Assembly: GCF_000003815.2 (NCBI RefSeq)
Contig: NC_049987.1
Location: forward strand, 19,428,024-19,492,023
Direction: 5' to 3'
Source of the DNA: Branchiostoma floridae
Lineage: Eukaryota > Chordata > Leptocardii > Amphioxiformes > Branchiostomatidae
Length of the DNA stretch: 64,000 nucleotides
The notes under the pieces are model-generated. The model searched no databases. It saw nothing but the letters and a program-made list of their open reading frames with translations, and was not told where the DNA came from. A program made the translations under genes and the position numbers. Numbering within the stretch: the stretch's first letter is position 1; every line of letters begins with the position of its first letter. Below, piece by piece: positions 10,606-22,260 of the stretch.

Positions 10606-13600
10606 GTAGATATATAAAGCAGTTTCTCTCTTCTTTTAACACATTTAGTTACCACACAGTTCTCTACTAGACCAAGAACTACCCAGCTTTGTGGATGATA
10701 TAACTCAAGTGTTGTGACATCCCGAATGTAGTTTTATTTAGTGTACGCGAAATTCCGAGTCTCACATCTGCGTCCGCTCCGAGACGTTTTTAGTCATGTC
10801 GGACATGTTCGCGACCACGTGGTCCTTGCATGCCGGCATTCATATCACCCCATCAGTTCCCAGGCAGTGTCACATATACATTGTTATCTGTCTGTATAGT
10901 ATATACCAAGTATACGCCGATAAGAACAAGCTATTGCTTTGTCTAGGAGTTTGAAGTTGACAAGAGAAGTCCCAATGGTATACCATGGGTAACAATCTCT
11001 TGGAGAACGGCTGGGCATGCACCTGTTCGCATAGATCTATTATACAGACCTCCCTGAGCGACATCAATAGAAGGTCTGCATGCCTTTTCGCTTCCCTAGA
11101 GGGTTTGTAAGCCATTTTGGTTAAAGGCCTATGTTGTAACATTTCGGTCCAGAAATCGGAAACATTCTCGAAAACAATGACTTCATGTGAATAAGAGATA
11201 CAACGTTTTTTTAGCATATGTGCATCGTTATTTGGTATTCTTAGTGTTTGTTAACCGTACGAAAAGCTACATATGTACCAGTGAGTTTCTGAAACCATCT
11301 CAAACTAGACCCTCCTATTCTTAACAACAACATACTGTACGCTTGTTTAAAAGATTACAGGTTTTAAAGCTTTACTACGTAATATTTGAACAATACAAAA
11401 AGTTGATTTTCCTGAAATTTCTCTACGTAGCATTTAGTCTTTATTCTGATGGTCACAAAAAAAACTCGGTAGTATACCTTTAAACGTGTTTGAAAGGTTA
11501 CGGGTTTTAAACATGTTTGGATGATGCAATGATGTTGTAATCTCCCTCTCTAATATTGGTATGCAATTCTATTTTGTAGACATGGTAGGAAAATCTGCTT
11601 TCAATATCGTCCTAATGTTACATAATGGACCACGTGACACGTTATTGGTTAGCCTGAATTCATGACAAACAAATGGTATTGCGAAGTTGAACGCAAGGTT
11701 ACCCTTAAGTGTTAAGTTGACGTTCACAGCCGAGTTTGCCAGACACCCCATAAATGCAAAGGAACAACGCATTAAAGTACATTGCTGCCATGGTCTTCCT
11801 AAAATTTCTAGATCTGTTTCATCGTTGGCACGATCCTCCATGCAATGCAGACCCTCTCAATAGCCATGCAGTCGGGAGGAAACTATAGCATGACGAATCT
11901 TCCCTTTACGGAGAAGTCTGGATGATTACACTGGAATTGAATTTATTTTCTTTGGATGCCGGAATTAAATTTTGACATTCTACGACATCAATATCCGTTT
12001 ATAACTTTTTTTTTTGTAATCTATGGCATAGATTTGCTCTTTTTGCTTTGTAAGATTTACTGTATGATAGTATGTTTGTTTTATAACTGCCTAAAAGTTA
12101 TGCAGCGCCCAAATTTGAACGCCATCCATATACTCAAAGTAATATCTTTTAAATATTTATGTTGTATTAAGATATGTGACTCGGTGATTGAGATTCACTC
12201 AAAGTCTTTTCTTATTCTTATCTATACAGCAAAGATACCTGCATGACAAACCTCAAAAGTCACGGAAGTTGAAGATTACGCACTAGACTAAAATGTTGGA
12301 GGACATGGCATGCAGATAAACGAGACGAGGAGTGAAAATGAATCATTCATAAACAACTGCTGGGATATCATCGGACCTCCTTATAAAGTTATACCCAGTT
12401 ATGATTGGGTCACATTTCCCAACACCAGCCATGGCTGTTTGAGGGACGAAAATAAAAGTGTATGTAAAGAAAATATACAAAAATTGTGCTCATGATTATA
12501 CTTTTTCCTTTGATGTTTTGTTTGTGTTTTATATCCTACTTTTCGTTTGGAAATGCGACCCAAAGCGTTTTGCAACTGTTATCATAAATATGAACAAAAC
12601 CGGGAACGTCTTGTATGCAAGTGTTTCCCTCATCAGGAAAACACGTTGTCATGTTTTTTAATGCGTCAGAACTGCAATACTGTCTGTAACACATATATAT
12701 GCATTGCCAGATTAGATACCAAAATACAAAAAATGTACTAGTTAGCTAGATCAAACGTGCACGTGGATGGTAGATACAATTGAACTTCGCAGGGATTTAA
12801 TTTCGCAGTAGTGGGAAAATGGAGTGTTCCCGAGCTAGCGCCTTATCGACTGTAGTCACATGTTTTCATGGAAAAACGTTCGCGGTGGTTTTATGTCCGC
12901 GGTGAAGTAGCCACCGCTAAAAACGCGAACACAGAACCACCGCGAACATTTCTGCATTTATACTATTATGACAAACCATATGTCCACACAGCACCCCCAC
13001 CCCCTAGATACAGGACATCCCAGGGTGCCATGTACAGCTGACCACACATGTAGCTTCCATGCGCCCTCTGGGAGGGGTTCTCCCCAAATTTGGTCCCACA
13101 CGTCCACTCACCCTGATGTGCTTTCGACATTTTCGGAAGCTAGAAGAATTTGATTGTCGAACCGACCATGGCTGCCTGGTGATTGGAATTTTCACAAAAA
13201 TGTTGGGCTGTCAGAAAATGGGTGTAATCATTGATGAATGACCATGAATCAGAAATTGATAACGATATCTGTCCCTGCGTGGATAATATAGGATGACATA
13301 GGCAAATATATCAAATAAGGTTAGAAATTCCTCCAATGATTGCAGCAGCCTCCATTGATTGTAAAAATTCTCATCCCATTCTAAACATTCCCATGTTTTA
13401 GGACGACCAGCCTTATGGAACAGTAGTTACGTACCAGTAGAAACCTTGTACAATTGTTGTTATTATGTGATATCATGCCCAGTTCACATACCTAACTATG
13501 TCGGTCAGTTTATATAGATTTATATGTACAACCCCTAGCAAAAACGAGACAATTAAATCAAGTTTTATTGAAAAGTCTTGCCCGTGGGCTAATTGCAGGT

Positions 13601-16600
13601 AACATAAAAGATTCAAACAGTGTAAAATGCAATATCACAAGTGTACTCTAGTCTAAAACTAGTGAAAGCTAACTCTAGATCCTGGGTTATTGGGTTCGAC
13701 TCCTTTTTCGAAGACAGTGGAAGACGAAAGACAATACTATACATTCCTGAAGCTGAATAATGAAAACTTTATAACATAATACGAGCGATCGCGATGATGT
13801 CACTTATTGGTATACATTACGTTAGCTATTTACCTTGATTGCTTCTACTTTTTAAATCAGATTAGAATTGTTAGATATTACCTATATACGCCAAAATGTG
13901 TCACTGACGAAAGGAAGGGGAATCTATACCTGAAACATCTGGCTGTTTCCAAAATCATATCCAGTTGCTTGTCAATGAGCCTAATCTGTTGTTTGCCGTA
14001 TCTGGATGTCGTACTTTCATGAGCATATTAGCAATAAAATAGTTCAACTGCCATGTATCTATTAGTTGCCATACATGTACATTGTACCAGTTACAATTCT
14101 CGTGCAATAACGTTCTTCTTCTATAGTACTTTGGAAAAGTGGTTTAGGAAGAAAATGACGTCCATCAAATGCGTTAAGGGTGTCCGAGAGTTACTAGTTC
14201 AGGTGTCACCCCTTGTCGTTTTTGTTGAGAGAAATTTAAAGGTATTGCGACCTGATCTTTCTTGACGGGTTTAGATATTTTGGCTCAACTTTTGTTCCGT
14301 GAACCACATGTGTGCCCACAACAGATGGTAGAATGTTCCGAAAGAGGAGCTGGTGTTGAATACATTTGACGCACAACTGACACACGCGTACAGATGTTAT
14401 CACAGCTGTTGTCGTGTCTGGCGGAGAAGGAACATAGATATTTGTGCCACCCCATTACCGGCATCAGCCTTTGTGTATGCCAGGCTCCAAACGTCGCTGG
14501 AAAAATAACAGAAATAGGTCAAAAGGACGGATGACACAAACTTGGTCGGCCAAAACTATAGTTTGTCATTTCTAGTGATACCAGCGTGGAGACTGGCAGA
14601 GGCTACAGCCTCACGTAGATTAAGGACACGAAGTTTTTTTTTTTTATGGTGGCAGATGGTCACTGTTGTATATTATTTTACGTTGCACCCGTCATATTTC
14701 TTTCGGCCATGAAACAGGTGTTGTTGTTCACCGTTCTGATAGAATTACTGGGTTCGGATTCTTTTATAGGCATTCCCTAGGGATTACTTTTTAGATTTCG
14801 ACTGAAGCAATCCAATAGATACAACTTGTACAATACAACAGTGTTAAACTGAAACACATCAGGTAGTATAACATCCTAGTATACATATTGTAATTCTGTA
14901 CATATACAAGTACAACACATCATGTAGTATAACATCCTAGTGTACATATTGTAATTCTGTACATATACAAGTACAAGTATAGATTTTGAACAGTTGTAGT
15001 TTCCATTCTAATTTATCTATATGTTTTATTTTCATTCTATGTTGAGTATACAATTCTGTATGCCACTGTTTTACTTTGTAATTTGTATTTGGGCATGATT
15101 TTGCGATGAAGTTAAACTACACATTTCTTACATCGACTGTTCGAGACTTAGTGTGAAATACAGGGAATATGTTATGAATCTTAGCTTTCAGGTGTCAGAT
15201 TTTTTTCTCTTAATCTGTCTGGACAGTGACCGAACAAAAAATACTTTGCTTCCGTAGACGTTATCGCAGGAGTAGCAAAACTATATAAAAGTAACGTATA
15301 TTTAGTTTCAACATCTTGTCGTCACCAATATTATCTTTATTGGCGTTTCCTCTCCGTTCTTTTCACAGCTGTCACAAGACGAGGTCTCAACAATGGCGAG
15401 AGCCTTCACTAGTAATGAAGTTTTAGTTCAAAGTAAGTCCTTTTCGCAATTTATTGGTCCTGTTCATCTATGTATGTGATATTAGAGGGATTTGACGTCT
15501 TATTCCTTTGGATTACCTTCAGAAAATGATACGTTTTATTTATGGGAAGCGCTTATTGTGAAAGGACCGAAAAGCCTGAGGATATTGAGCATGATATGTA
15601 CGCATGATTTTGCAGAACCTCCGACATGTAGTTATATTTGTATCCGGTAGGTGCGCTCGTAACCTGCACGTTCCACACGACCGTCCAAACAAAGTTACTT
15701 TTTATGTGGACAGTACAATTCCGAAAAAAAAGCAATAAGCCCAACCCTACACTACTACCTCTCTGCCCGAAGAGCCATCAATACCGAAAGTTCCCCTGCA
15801 GTACCTTGGTATTAAAGCCGCCATGAGGCCCATATCAAACTTGGCCTTCGTTTTTCCCACCCACCTAACGTTACCAAATACCAATGATAAGGATCCGTAC
15901 ATGTTTGCGGTTCAAAAACACACAAAATAAACTGCACCGAAAATATAACATTCTTAGTGAAGTATGTGTACCTGTGGGGACTGTAATTCGTAAGTTATTT
16001 CATCGGAAATTTCATTTAGGGGAATGAACTATTCCGAGAATGACCGGTTCAGACTTCTAGGTTCATGACTGTTGCGAATTGCGATTCTGTGTATTCTGTC
16101 TCACTGACCATGACTGTATAAATATTGTATTCCAGATGGAATTAGAATAGGAGGAACAAAGTACATCTATCTGAGCGGGGACGATAAGCTCATCAGGGGG
16201 AAGAAGGACAGAGGAGGTGTTCACATAGTGAAAACTAAAACAGGTGAGTGTTGTTGCCATTCAATTTATATAGAGATGGAATGCTCTACCAGTGGTTGAT
16301 ACACAACGCCAACGTCCATACAGCCTTAATACACAACGAAGTTGGGATAATACTGCCTGCACTTCACACCACCGCTTGTTAGGCGTCGCTGCAGTACTAG
16401 TGGGGAGTATTCGTGACTGAGTCAGTATCCCCCCTCATCACATGCAGCTAGTTCATGACTGAATGGCAGTTTTTCTTCTGGCTTGAGTTTGTGTGTGTCT
16501 GTGTGTGCTTGTATGAGTGCTTGTCTGTATGTGCGTGTGTGTGTACATTTTCAATCAATCAATCAATCAGTCAATCAATCAATCAATCAAATCAAAAATG

Positions 16601-16894
16601 GTTTATTATTGAAACAAGGTTCTGTCGGATGAATTGTGTCTTGTAGTACATAAAAACTCTGCTTGTTTCTACACACATAATCAATTTTCCAATGTAGATG
16701 AAAGTTTGTTGTTTAGATTGCAGCTATGTTGATTATATTTCTTGTTTGTTGTTCGCATCGCAGCCTTTATGACGATATTTATTGTTTATATTACAGCTAT
16801 GGTGATGGCACTGTACGCAGAGCCGATCCTGCCAGAGCAGTGCGCCTGCGTGGTAGAAAAACTGGGAGACTGGCTGATTCAGAACGAGCTTTGA
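10495..16894 (+). CDS. pfn: Profilin (complete)
   Basis: Four exons, 10495-10605, 15369-15432, 16136-16243 and 16797-16894, sum to 381 nt, 126 aa plus stop, with phases 0,1,1 all consistent. Profilin binds monomeric actin and proline-rich ligands such as formins and feeds actin to growing filaments in the cytoplasm. Family marks are the MSWQQYVD start, the GLDGSIWA turn, [20 protein letters not shown] in the middle, and the C-terminal helix [12 protein letters not shown]. The aromatic poly-proline pocket is present as Trp3, Tyr6, Trp30 and Trp120; many relatives have Tyr at the last site. The 126-aa length is usual for invertebrate profilins. Intron 1 is 4.8 kb while the others are under 0.8 kb. 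An AATAAA cluster at about 17293 is a likely polyadenylation signal. The neighbouring EGF gene is divergent. Confidence 0.95.
12780..12963. mobile_element. MITE family A, copy 7 in profilin intron 1
   Basis: TTCGCAGGGATTTAATTTCG ... ACCGCGAACATTTCTGCATT, the same palindromic layout, with eroded ends. Confidence 0.7.
14856..14978. repeat. 62-bp tandem duplication
   Basis: ACATCAGGTAGTATAACATC ... TACAAGTAC is repeated once, immediately, with two or three mismatches (ACATCATGTAGTATAACATC). Two units, AT-rich, in profilin intron 1. Confidence 0.85.
15369..15432 (+). CDS. pfn: Profilin exon 2
   Basis: 64 nt encoding [20 protein letters not shown] and Gln, then a split Asn codon. Acceptor CTTTTCACAG, donor CAAA|GTAAGT, phase 0 in and 1 out. 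It corresponds to the second helix and strand of the profilin fold. Confidence 0.93.
15825..15910. repeat. Fragment of a dispersed degenerate repeat
   Basis: ATGAGGCCCATATCAAACTT then GGCCTTCG...CACCCACCTAACGTTACCAA resembles the phrases of the old repeat at 28550-29215 (AGGAGGCCCATTATCGAACT, CTACCTATCAACCAAATATC). Short and decayed. Confidence 0.45.
16136..16243 (+). CDS. pfn: Profilin exon 3
   Basis: 108 nt, phase 1-1. It encodes [20 protein letters not shown] and [15 protein letters not shown], the central strands with the conserved GGxKY and basic actin-face segment. Acceptor TATTCCAG, donor ACAG|GTGAGT. Confidence 0.95.
16480..16592. repeat. Microsatellites: GT/CT-rich then (AATC)n
   Basis: GTTTGTGTGTGTCTGTGTGTGC... 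followed by about ten TCAA units (16550-16590). It is in profilin intron 3. Confidence 0.9.
16797..16894 (+). CDS. pfn: Profilin exon 4 with stop codon
   Basis: 98 nt. It encodes [20 protein letters not shown] then [12 protein letters not shown] and TGA. Acceptor TATTACAG. The C-terminal amphipathic helix is intact. Confidence 0.95.
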
Positions 16895-17881
16895 TTCGGC
16901 GCCGAAAATTATCATTTCTGCTGTATGGAATTTACAATTTACAAGATCATAATTATAACTAAACTAATGTACATCCAAGAATAGTTTCATCAGGTTGGTA
17001 GAATATATAGGAGAATTCTTTTTACACAGAAAGTCACTCCCAGCGATGAACCGGGACGAGGGGGGATACAAGCTTAGCCACGTTTGGGATTGTTTTCTAA
17101 CCGCAAAAGCGCCACCTACATCGGCTGCATATAGCGGTGAGAAGCAGAACTCCAGTTAGAAGCTCTGACGAAGGTGTCTGAGAGACATTGAAACGTAAGC
17201 TATGTAAGTACCTACTGGTTGTGTGAAAAGAATTCTCCTATATCCTAAACCCATGTACAGTTGGACATGATAAACATGTCTGAAATGATCATAATAAATA
17301 AATAAGCCTTTGTAAGGCGGCACTCATTGATGTAAATGACCATTTTTGCATGCGGAATAAATTTCACTTTGTCATAACTTAAGCAGAGTATCAAGCGAAT
17401 TTGACGTCTTTTTTTGTCAACAATTAGTGACTGATGTTAGCAAAATCTACGAAGCAACAACATTAAACAATCCTTTGATTTTAATCCTTAAGACATAGTG
17501 TAAGTAAAAACCACAGAATAGACGTTTCACCTTAAGGTAGTTTCTATCTTTAAGCTTTTATTGGTGGGAAGTTTTCCACAAAGTTTCTTGTTAGACATTT
17601 AGCCTTTGCTAAGCCAACACGACTTTAATTCGTTATCACTTCTAAATAGTATTGTATGATTAGAAGGATAGATGAAGGGAAAGACTAGAGGGGTAGATGA
17701 AGTAAAAACTAGGGGCATACTTCTTCTACTCAGAAGAAAGAAAAAATGTACAACATGGCCTACAGAAAGAAGACAAGACCATACTTGAACACCTGATGTA
17801 CGGGTATACATTTGTGTGTCGGGTTGTACTGCCATAACACAACACTGCCAGACTAGTAGAACATCACAAATCCATCTGACG

Positions 17882-18094
17882 CTAGTTCACCTTTATTCGT
17901 GGGGTTGCTTATATCTGTTGTCAGCAAAAACAGGGCAATCAGTAATACATTATCAAGTCACCGGACGAAAATTCAAATTGCAAGATATTCAATATACCGT
18001 TAGAAATCACCGTCTGTCAACTTGCTATCCCAAAATACCTTATTTTTTCTATAAACAACGGATATAGGTTAACCCGCGGATAAAGGTGAACTAG
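17882..18094. mobile_element. MITE family B, copy downstream of profilin
   Basis: CTAGTTCACCTTTATTCGTG ... GGATAAAGGTGAACTAG, about 213 bp, the best-preserved inverted termini of the family in this window. Confidence 0.8.
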
Positions 18095-18654
18095 CACTAG
18101 GTCGTAAGATTAGGGTGTTCATTGCATCATTACAATTTCAAACGTACCGACCTTTTGTAATCCACGATATTTATTGATAATGTAATGGCATTGGACGTGG
18201 TTACGTCGGAGAAATGATCGTTGGCATGACGTCATGTACATGTATGTTTAGAATTTAAATCTCACTTTCGTTACTGGCTGTTTGAAGACTGCAGTTTGCA
18301 GCCGAAGTACATGTATACCAGACAAATGTCATGTGGATGATAAAGAATCAATTTTATCTTCTGTATGAGTGTCCTTTTTTTAGCTAAGGCGACATCAAAT
18401 GTATCCGTTGCTTCTCTGATTTTTCCTAAATTGTGTGTATGTGGCTCTGAATGGCAATATTTACAGGTTTGTGATAGCAAAACCTGTATTATTTTTTCTC
18501 TGTTTTTTTTCTTGAAAATGACAATCCGAGAGGTAACAAATAAAATTGGGGTGGCCTAATGAGAGTTTAGTTGCCTGAATATAAGTAAACATTGATAGTT
18601 GCTCTCCTCTGAGACAAATCTTATGGCACGGGTTTGTAATGTTACTGTTAAGGT

Positions 18655-19033
18655 AGGGTCCTCCCCAGAGGATGGAATAACGTAGGTCCTCCACTATACT
18701 CCTAGCCCAGCTCCACTATACTACTTTTCAAATTTAGTGTGTTTCTTCCCTATTTTCTTTGTTAGTTTTGCTGAAATTAATGACAATTCACAGACTTTTG
18801 TGCCAAGTGGCATCACTTTTCCAGTCAGCATTGTCTGCAAACGTGCATGTGAATGTGCGATGATCAAAACAATAGTAGTTTTGCCACTTCACAACAAAGG
18901 AATCACAATAATATATTATACTTAGTATTTGACACCCTCTGTCATTGCAAAATGAACCCGTTTTCATGAAAGCTAAGTGCATTGGTTCGGGTTATTTTTT
19001 TCCACAATACTAAAAAAATCTGTGGAGAACCCT
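18655..19033. mobile_element. Dispersed repeat D, copy 1
   Basis: About 379 bp, nearly the reverse complement of 24177-24569. Its termini are AGGGTCCTCCCCAGAGG and CTGTGGAGAACCCT, a short imperfect inverted repeat. The middle contains TTGCCACTTCACAACAAAGG. Non-coding. The family is not recognised and a DNA-transposon origin is likely. Confidence 0.7.
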
Positions 19034-19035
19034 GT

Positions 19036-19115
19036 AAGGGATGTCCCTGTAGCTCAACTGGTAGCAGCCTCACAGATAAACTCCTGGTTCCAAGTAGCTG
19101 GTAACAGGGAGACCT
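19036..19115 (+). mobile_element. tRNA-like SINE head, second type
   Basis: GGGATGTCCCTGTAGCTCAA then CTGGTAGCAGCC carries an A-box-like TAGCTCAACTGG. The same head occurs at 43751, 56039 and, on the minus strand, ending at 38093. It directly abuts repeat D. Confidence 0.55.
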
Positions 19116-20555
19116 CGAAGGTTCTTTGTTTAAGGAGGTGCCTTGAACTCATTATTTGGAAGCAAACTCTGAAAATGTGCCATGCTACAGAACCAGCAAG
19201 GAACCTTGCTGCCATATAGTAACTCTACTACCTTTTATTGTCTTGTACGAGGGGTGATCAATAAGTTCTGGGCCTCACCAAAAAATAATGAGCATTACTC
19301 AGATTTCGAAGTGTAGATGGCAAGTATTAGGTCTTTTTTACGAATGTGTACCAAAATTCAAATTATTGTGATCATTACTTTGCAGGCGACACCCAGTAAC
19401 GGTAGATAAGAGAGAATGAAAAAAACAAAACATGCACAATTGAGCTGGGACCTGAGGTGTGTGGGTCAACTTGCAATGCTGGAAGTCAGACACCCACTTC
19501 TTTCTGCTTGAAATAAGAAGGGAATCATTATAAAACATTTTGATGATGTCTTTGAAGAATTTACGGCATGGGGAACTCTGCTGACACGTATGATCACAGT
19601 TCACCCGTTTTTCTTGCCACTTAACTTCTGGTTGCCAAAAAAACGTTGCCTGGAAAATAATGACTGCAATGATTTGAAATTCAGAGGATATTGATAAAAG
19701 ACTCTATACTACGAAGATGTGCCCGGAAGTTGAGTTGTGCTTATTATTTCTTGGTGAGATTGAGAACTTATTGATCTCCCCTTGTATTTTCTTTTCACAT
19801 AAACTTCCAACCAACACAATGCAAAGGACCAAACACAAGAAAGATGGCATCAAGGTTTCTACCTTTATAAAAAGCAGCACTTGTACCTAACAACTATTAT
19901 TGCAGCAATAACGTATCACTGATATAAAACTGTTTCAAACTGTGCTCCAGTACTACAGTGCTTCATACAAAAGGAACATGTTCAAAGTTTTAAAACGTAT
20001 CACTTTTTTTCTTTCCACAGTTGATTCAAGCATGCACTAGTTCGTTACATCTGAACTTTTGGTCATCTACAGAAGTTCTCAATACATCTTGTAGAAACAT
20101 ACTGATGTAGCTAAACATAGCAGTTTGGAACTGTAGCCAGGCATGATTTCTTAACCTTTAACCCCAGTAAGGGTACTAAATGTTAAGATGATGTTTAAAG
20201 GCAAATAAAATTTCTTTACATAGTATGTTAAACCAACCCTGTCATATTGTAAAATGATATTAAGGGTGTAAAAATTCAACATCATTGCATTATAGAAACA
20301 ATTTATATTGACACCTACTATCATAGTAATAACACCTCTTGTGGCTGTTCGAAAACACGGCAAGTATGAAATAATATCTTTTTAGTGCCTGTAAATATGA
20401 ATAACATAAAGGTTTTAGTACCCTGAATATTTTCCACTTTGTAGCCGAAAATATTACATACGAATACTTATAAACCAATCCTTATCACTCTAAGTCTAGA
20501 TCCAACTAGTTGATCTGACATCACAATAACTTTTTTCAGTCTGTATTCTCCACTG
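19116..20555. other. Intergenic stretch between convergent genes
   Basis: This lies between the 3' ends of profilin and the RING-finger gene. It is AT-rich with scattered short frames and no supported exon, RNA or named repeat. Confidence 0.5.
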
Positions 20556-20629
20556 CTTATGCTACGGTCACATTTGCATCGATGCCTGAGGCTGTGTAGC
20601 CTTGGTTGGGCTCCGAAGCCACAAATGTG

Positions 20630-20935
20630 TCCAGTTGTTTTCATCATGAGAAATTTCCTCAAGAGAAAGTGGTCCTGGATAGGTCACACCCTCCGGAAGC
20701 CAACATCCAGCATTACACACCAGGCTCTGACCTGGAACCCACAGGGCAAAAGGAAGAGGGGGAGGCCCAAGAACAGCTGGAGAAGGGATACGGAGGAGGA
20801 GATGAAGAGTATCAGCAACAACTAGCAGGACCTGAGGAAGAAGGCCCAGAGGCGGGTACAATGGAGGACTATCATCGGTGGCCTATGCTCCAACCGGGGC
20901 GAAGGGCCCAAGTAACTAAGTTTTCATCATAGATC
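20630..20935 (+). mobile_element. 3' end of a non-LTR retrotransposon (RTE/LINE-like), decayed
   Basis: One frame reads [15 protein letters not shown], then [20 protein letters not shown], then a stop, then QDLRKKAQRRVQWRTIIGGL before a final stop. The KWxWIGHTLR...RGRPxxxWRRD...W pattern is typical of the C-terminal tail of RTE/craniate LINE reverse transcriptase ORFs. An internal TAG and a missing 5' part show it is dead. Confidence 0.75.
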
Positions 20936-21427
20936 ACAGTGTCATTTGTCACAGGATCCTGGATAAATTTCAACTGCCAGTTAAAAGAATCTGGGGGCCT
21001 GGCCATGCCCAAATATAGTCTGGTAGCTGTGGGGTGTCCCACAGGGCTGCGTAGGGGTCACAATCAAAAGTGAATAAAAATAGCCACTTTTCCAATTGTG
21101 ATCATAGCATTAGAGGGGTCAGTTTACACTGCTTATTAACTGTACCTTAAATTCACCTGTAACAGTAGAATAGATGGATATGTGGAGTTCTGTTATGAAC
21201 ACAAAAATGTACTATCTTGATATAGTATCTATCATCAACTCTCTTTTCTATTGATAACTGGTCTGTGACAAAACATACTGTATTTTTAATTAAATTAGTC
21301 CTCTATCTTTAGTTAGTCTTAGGTAATACGTGTATGTCCAGTGTTCATCTGCATTGCTGTACTTTGCAGCACTTGCAGAAGATGTACACTTATATGTTTC
21401 TAGGTACTACAATTATGTCAAGATTTC

Positions 21428-22260
21428 TCAGTTGGTTTGCTGGCCCTCGGCAGTCTGGGGGTTAACACTGATCTCCACTTGTTGCCTGCACACCGGGCAC
21501 GAACCGTTCTGTTTTAACCATCTATCCACGCACTTAGAGTGGAACTCGTGAGCACACGGCATCCTCCGGAGTTTGTTTCCCGTCTTGTACTCTACCATAC
21601 AGATTGTACAGGAGTTTTCGTTCCCCTCGCTGGCTAGGCGCTGCGCGTCCTGTCGCGTGAACTTCCGACTCGGTAGCTGGGCGATCTCGTCTTTGGTCAG
21701 TCCACGCGGTGCCTCATCCTCTTCAACCTCTACATCACCCCACATTTCCGCGTCACGGGGAGAAAACATCCCCATCACTTCTAGAAACCCGTCCCAAGAG
21801 TCACTCGACTCATCATCTGAGAGCTCGTCTTCTAAAAAGTCTTCCCATGAGTCATAGTCCTCATCCCAGGAGTCGCTAAAGTCCGAGGAGTCAGAGTCCG
21901 AGCCGTTCATGGCGTCCTCTTCTTCGAGAAACGACCGCAGAAACAGCTGATACGCCAGCATGTCCAGCTGCTGTTGGAAGGCGGACGCTCCCGAGCCTTC
22001 CCGCGGTCTCCCCCGCCGGCGGCCCGTGAGGCGGCGTCTGGGGCGGTTTACGGACCCGGCTCCTCGGCTGGGCTGGGAGCTTGACCGCCGACTTGCGGAG
22101 GCGGTTGTTCGGCGTGGAGCCCGTGCGGTTGTACGACCGGACTGAGTGGCGGTGCTGACCGTGGCGGAGTTGGGCCGTCTTCTCCGGCCGCGCCCACGAC
22201 GAGTTCCCGCGGTGGCGCTGGTTGTGCTGCTGGTGGATGCTTCCTCTGACGCATCATTAC
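21428..22260 (-). CDS. rlim: RLIM-like gene last exon: basic, acidic and RING regions
   Basis: 833 nt, acceptor CTGTTCAG, phase 1, ends TGA. It is GC-rich. It encodes the Arg-rich segment (RRGRGRRRRPNSA, RRRLTGRRRGRPRE), the acidic Ser/Asp stretch, and the RING-H2 with all eight metal ligands. The Trp and Pro needed for E2 contact are present (DRWLKQNGSCP). Confidence 0.92.

Larger units (their letters stand above)
10606..15368 (+). other. pfn: Large first intron of profilin
   Basis: A 4763-bp intron between phase-0 splice sites (GTAGAT ... TTTTCACAG). It contains one family A MITE (12780-12963), a 62-bp tandem duplication (14856-14978) and mostly AT-rich unique sequence. I see no other coding exon in it. 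First introns of actin-related genes often hold enhancers, which is inference only. Confidence 0.7.

Noticed and set aside
20559-20932. Cellular gene encoding the 108-aa frame at the LINE remnant
   Set aside because: It is an off-frame reading of the retrotransposon tail; the matching frame is broken by a stop.
21573-22257. Other frames opposite or overlapping the RLIM-like last exon
   Set aside because: GC-rich shadows. The true frame is fixed by the RING domain and by exon phases.
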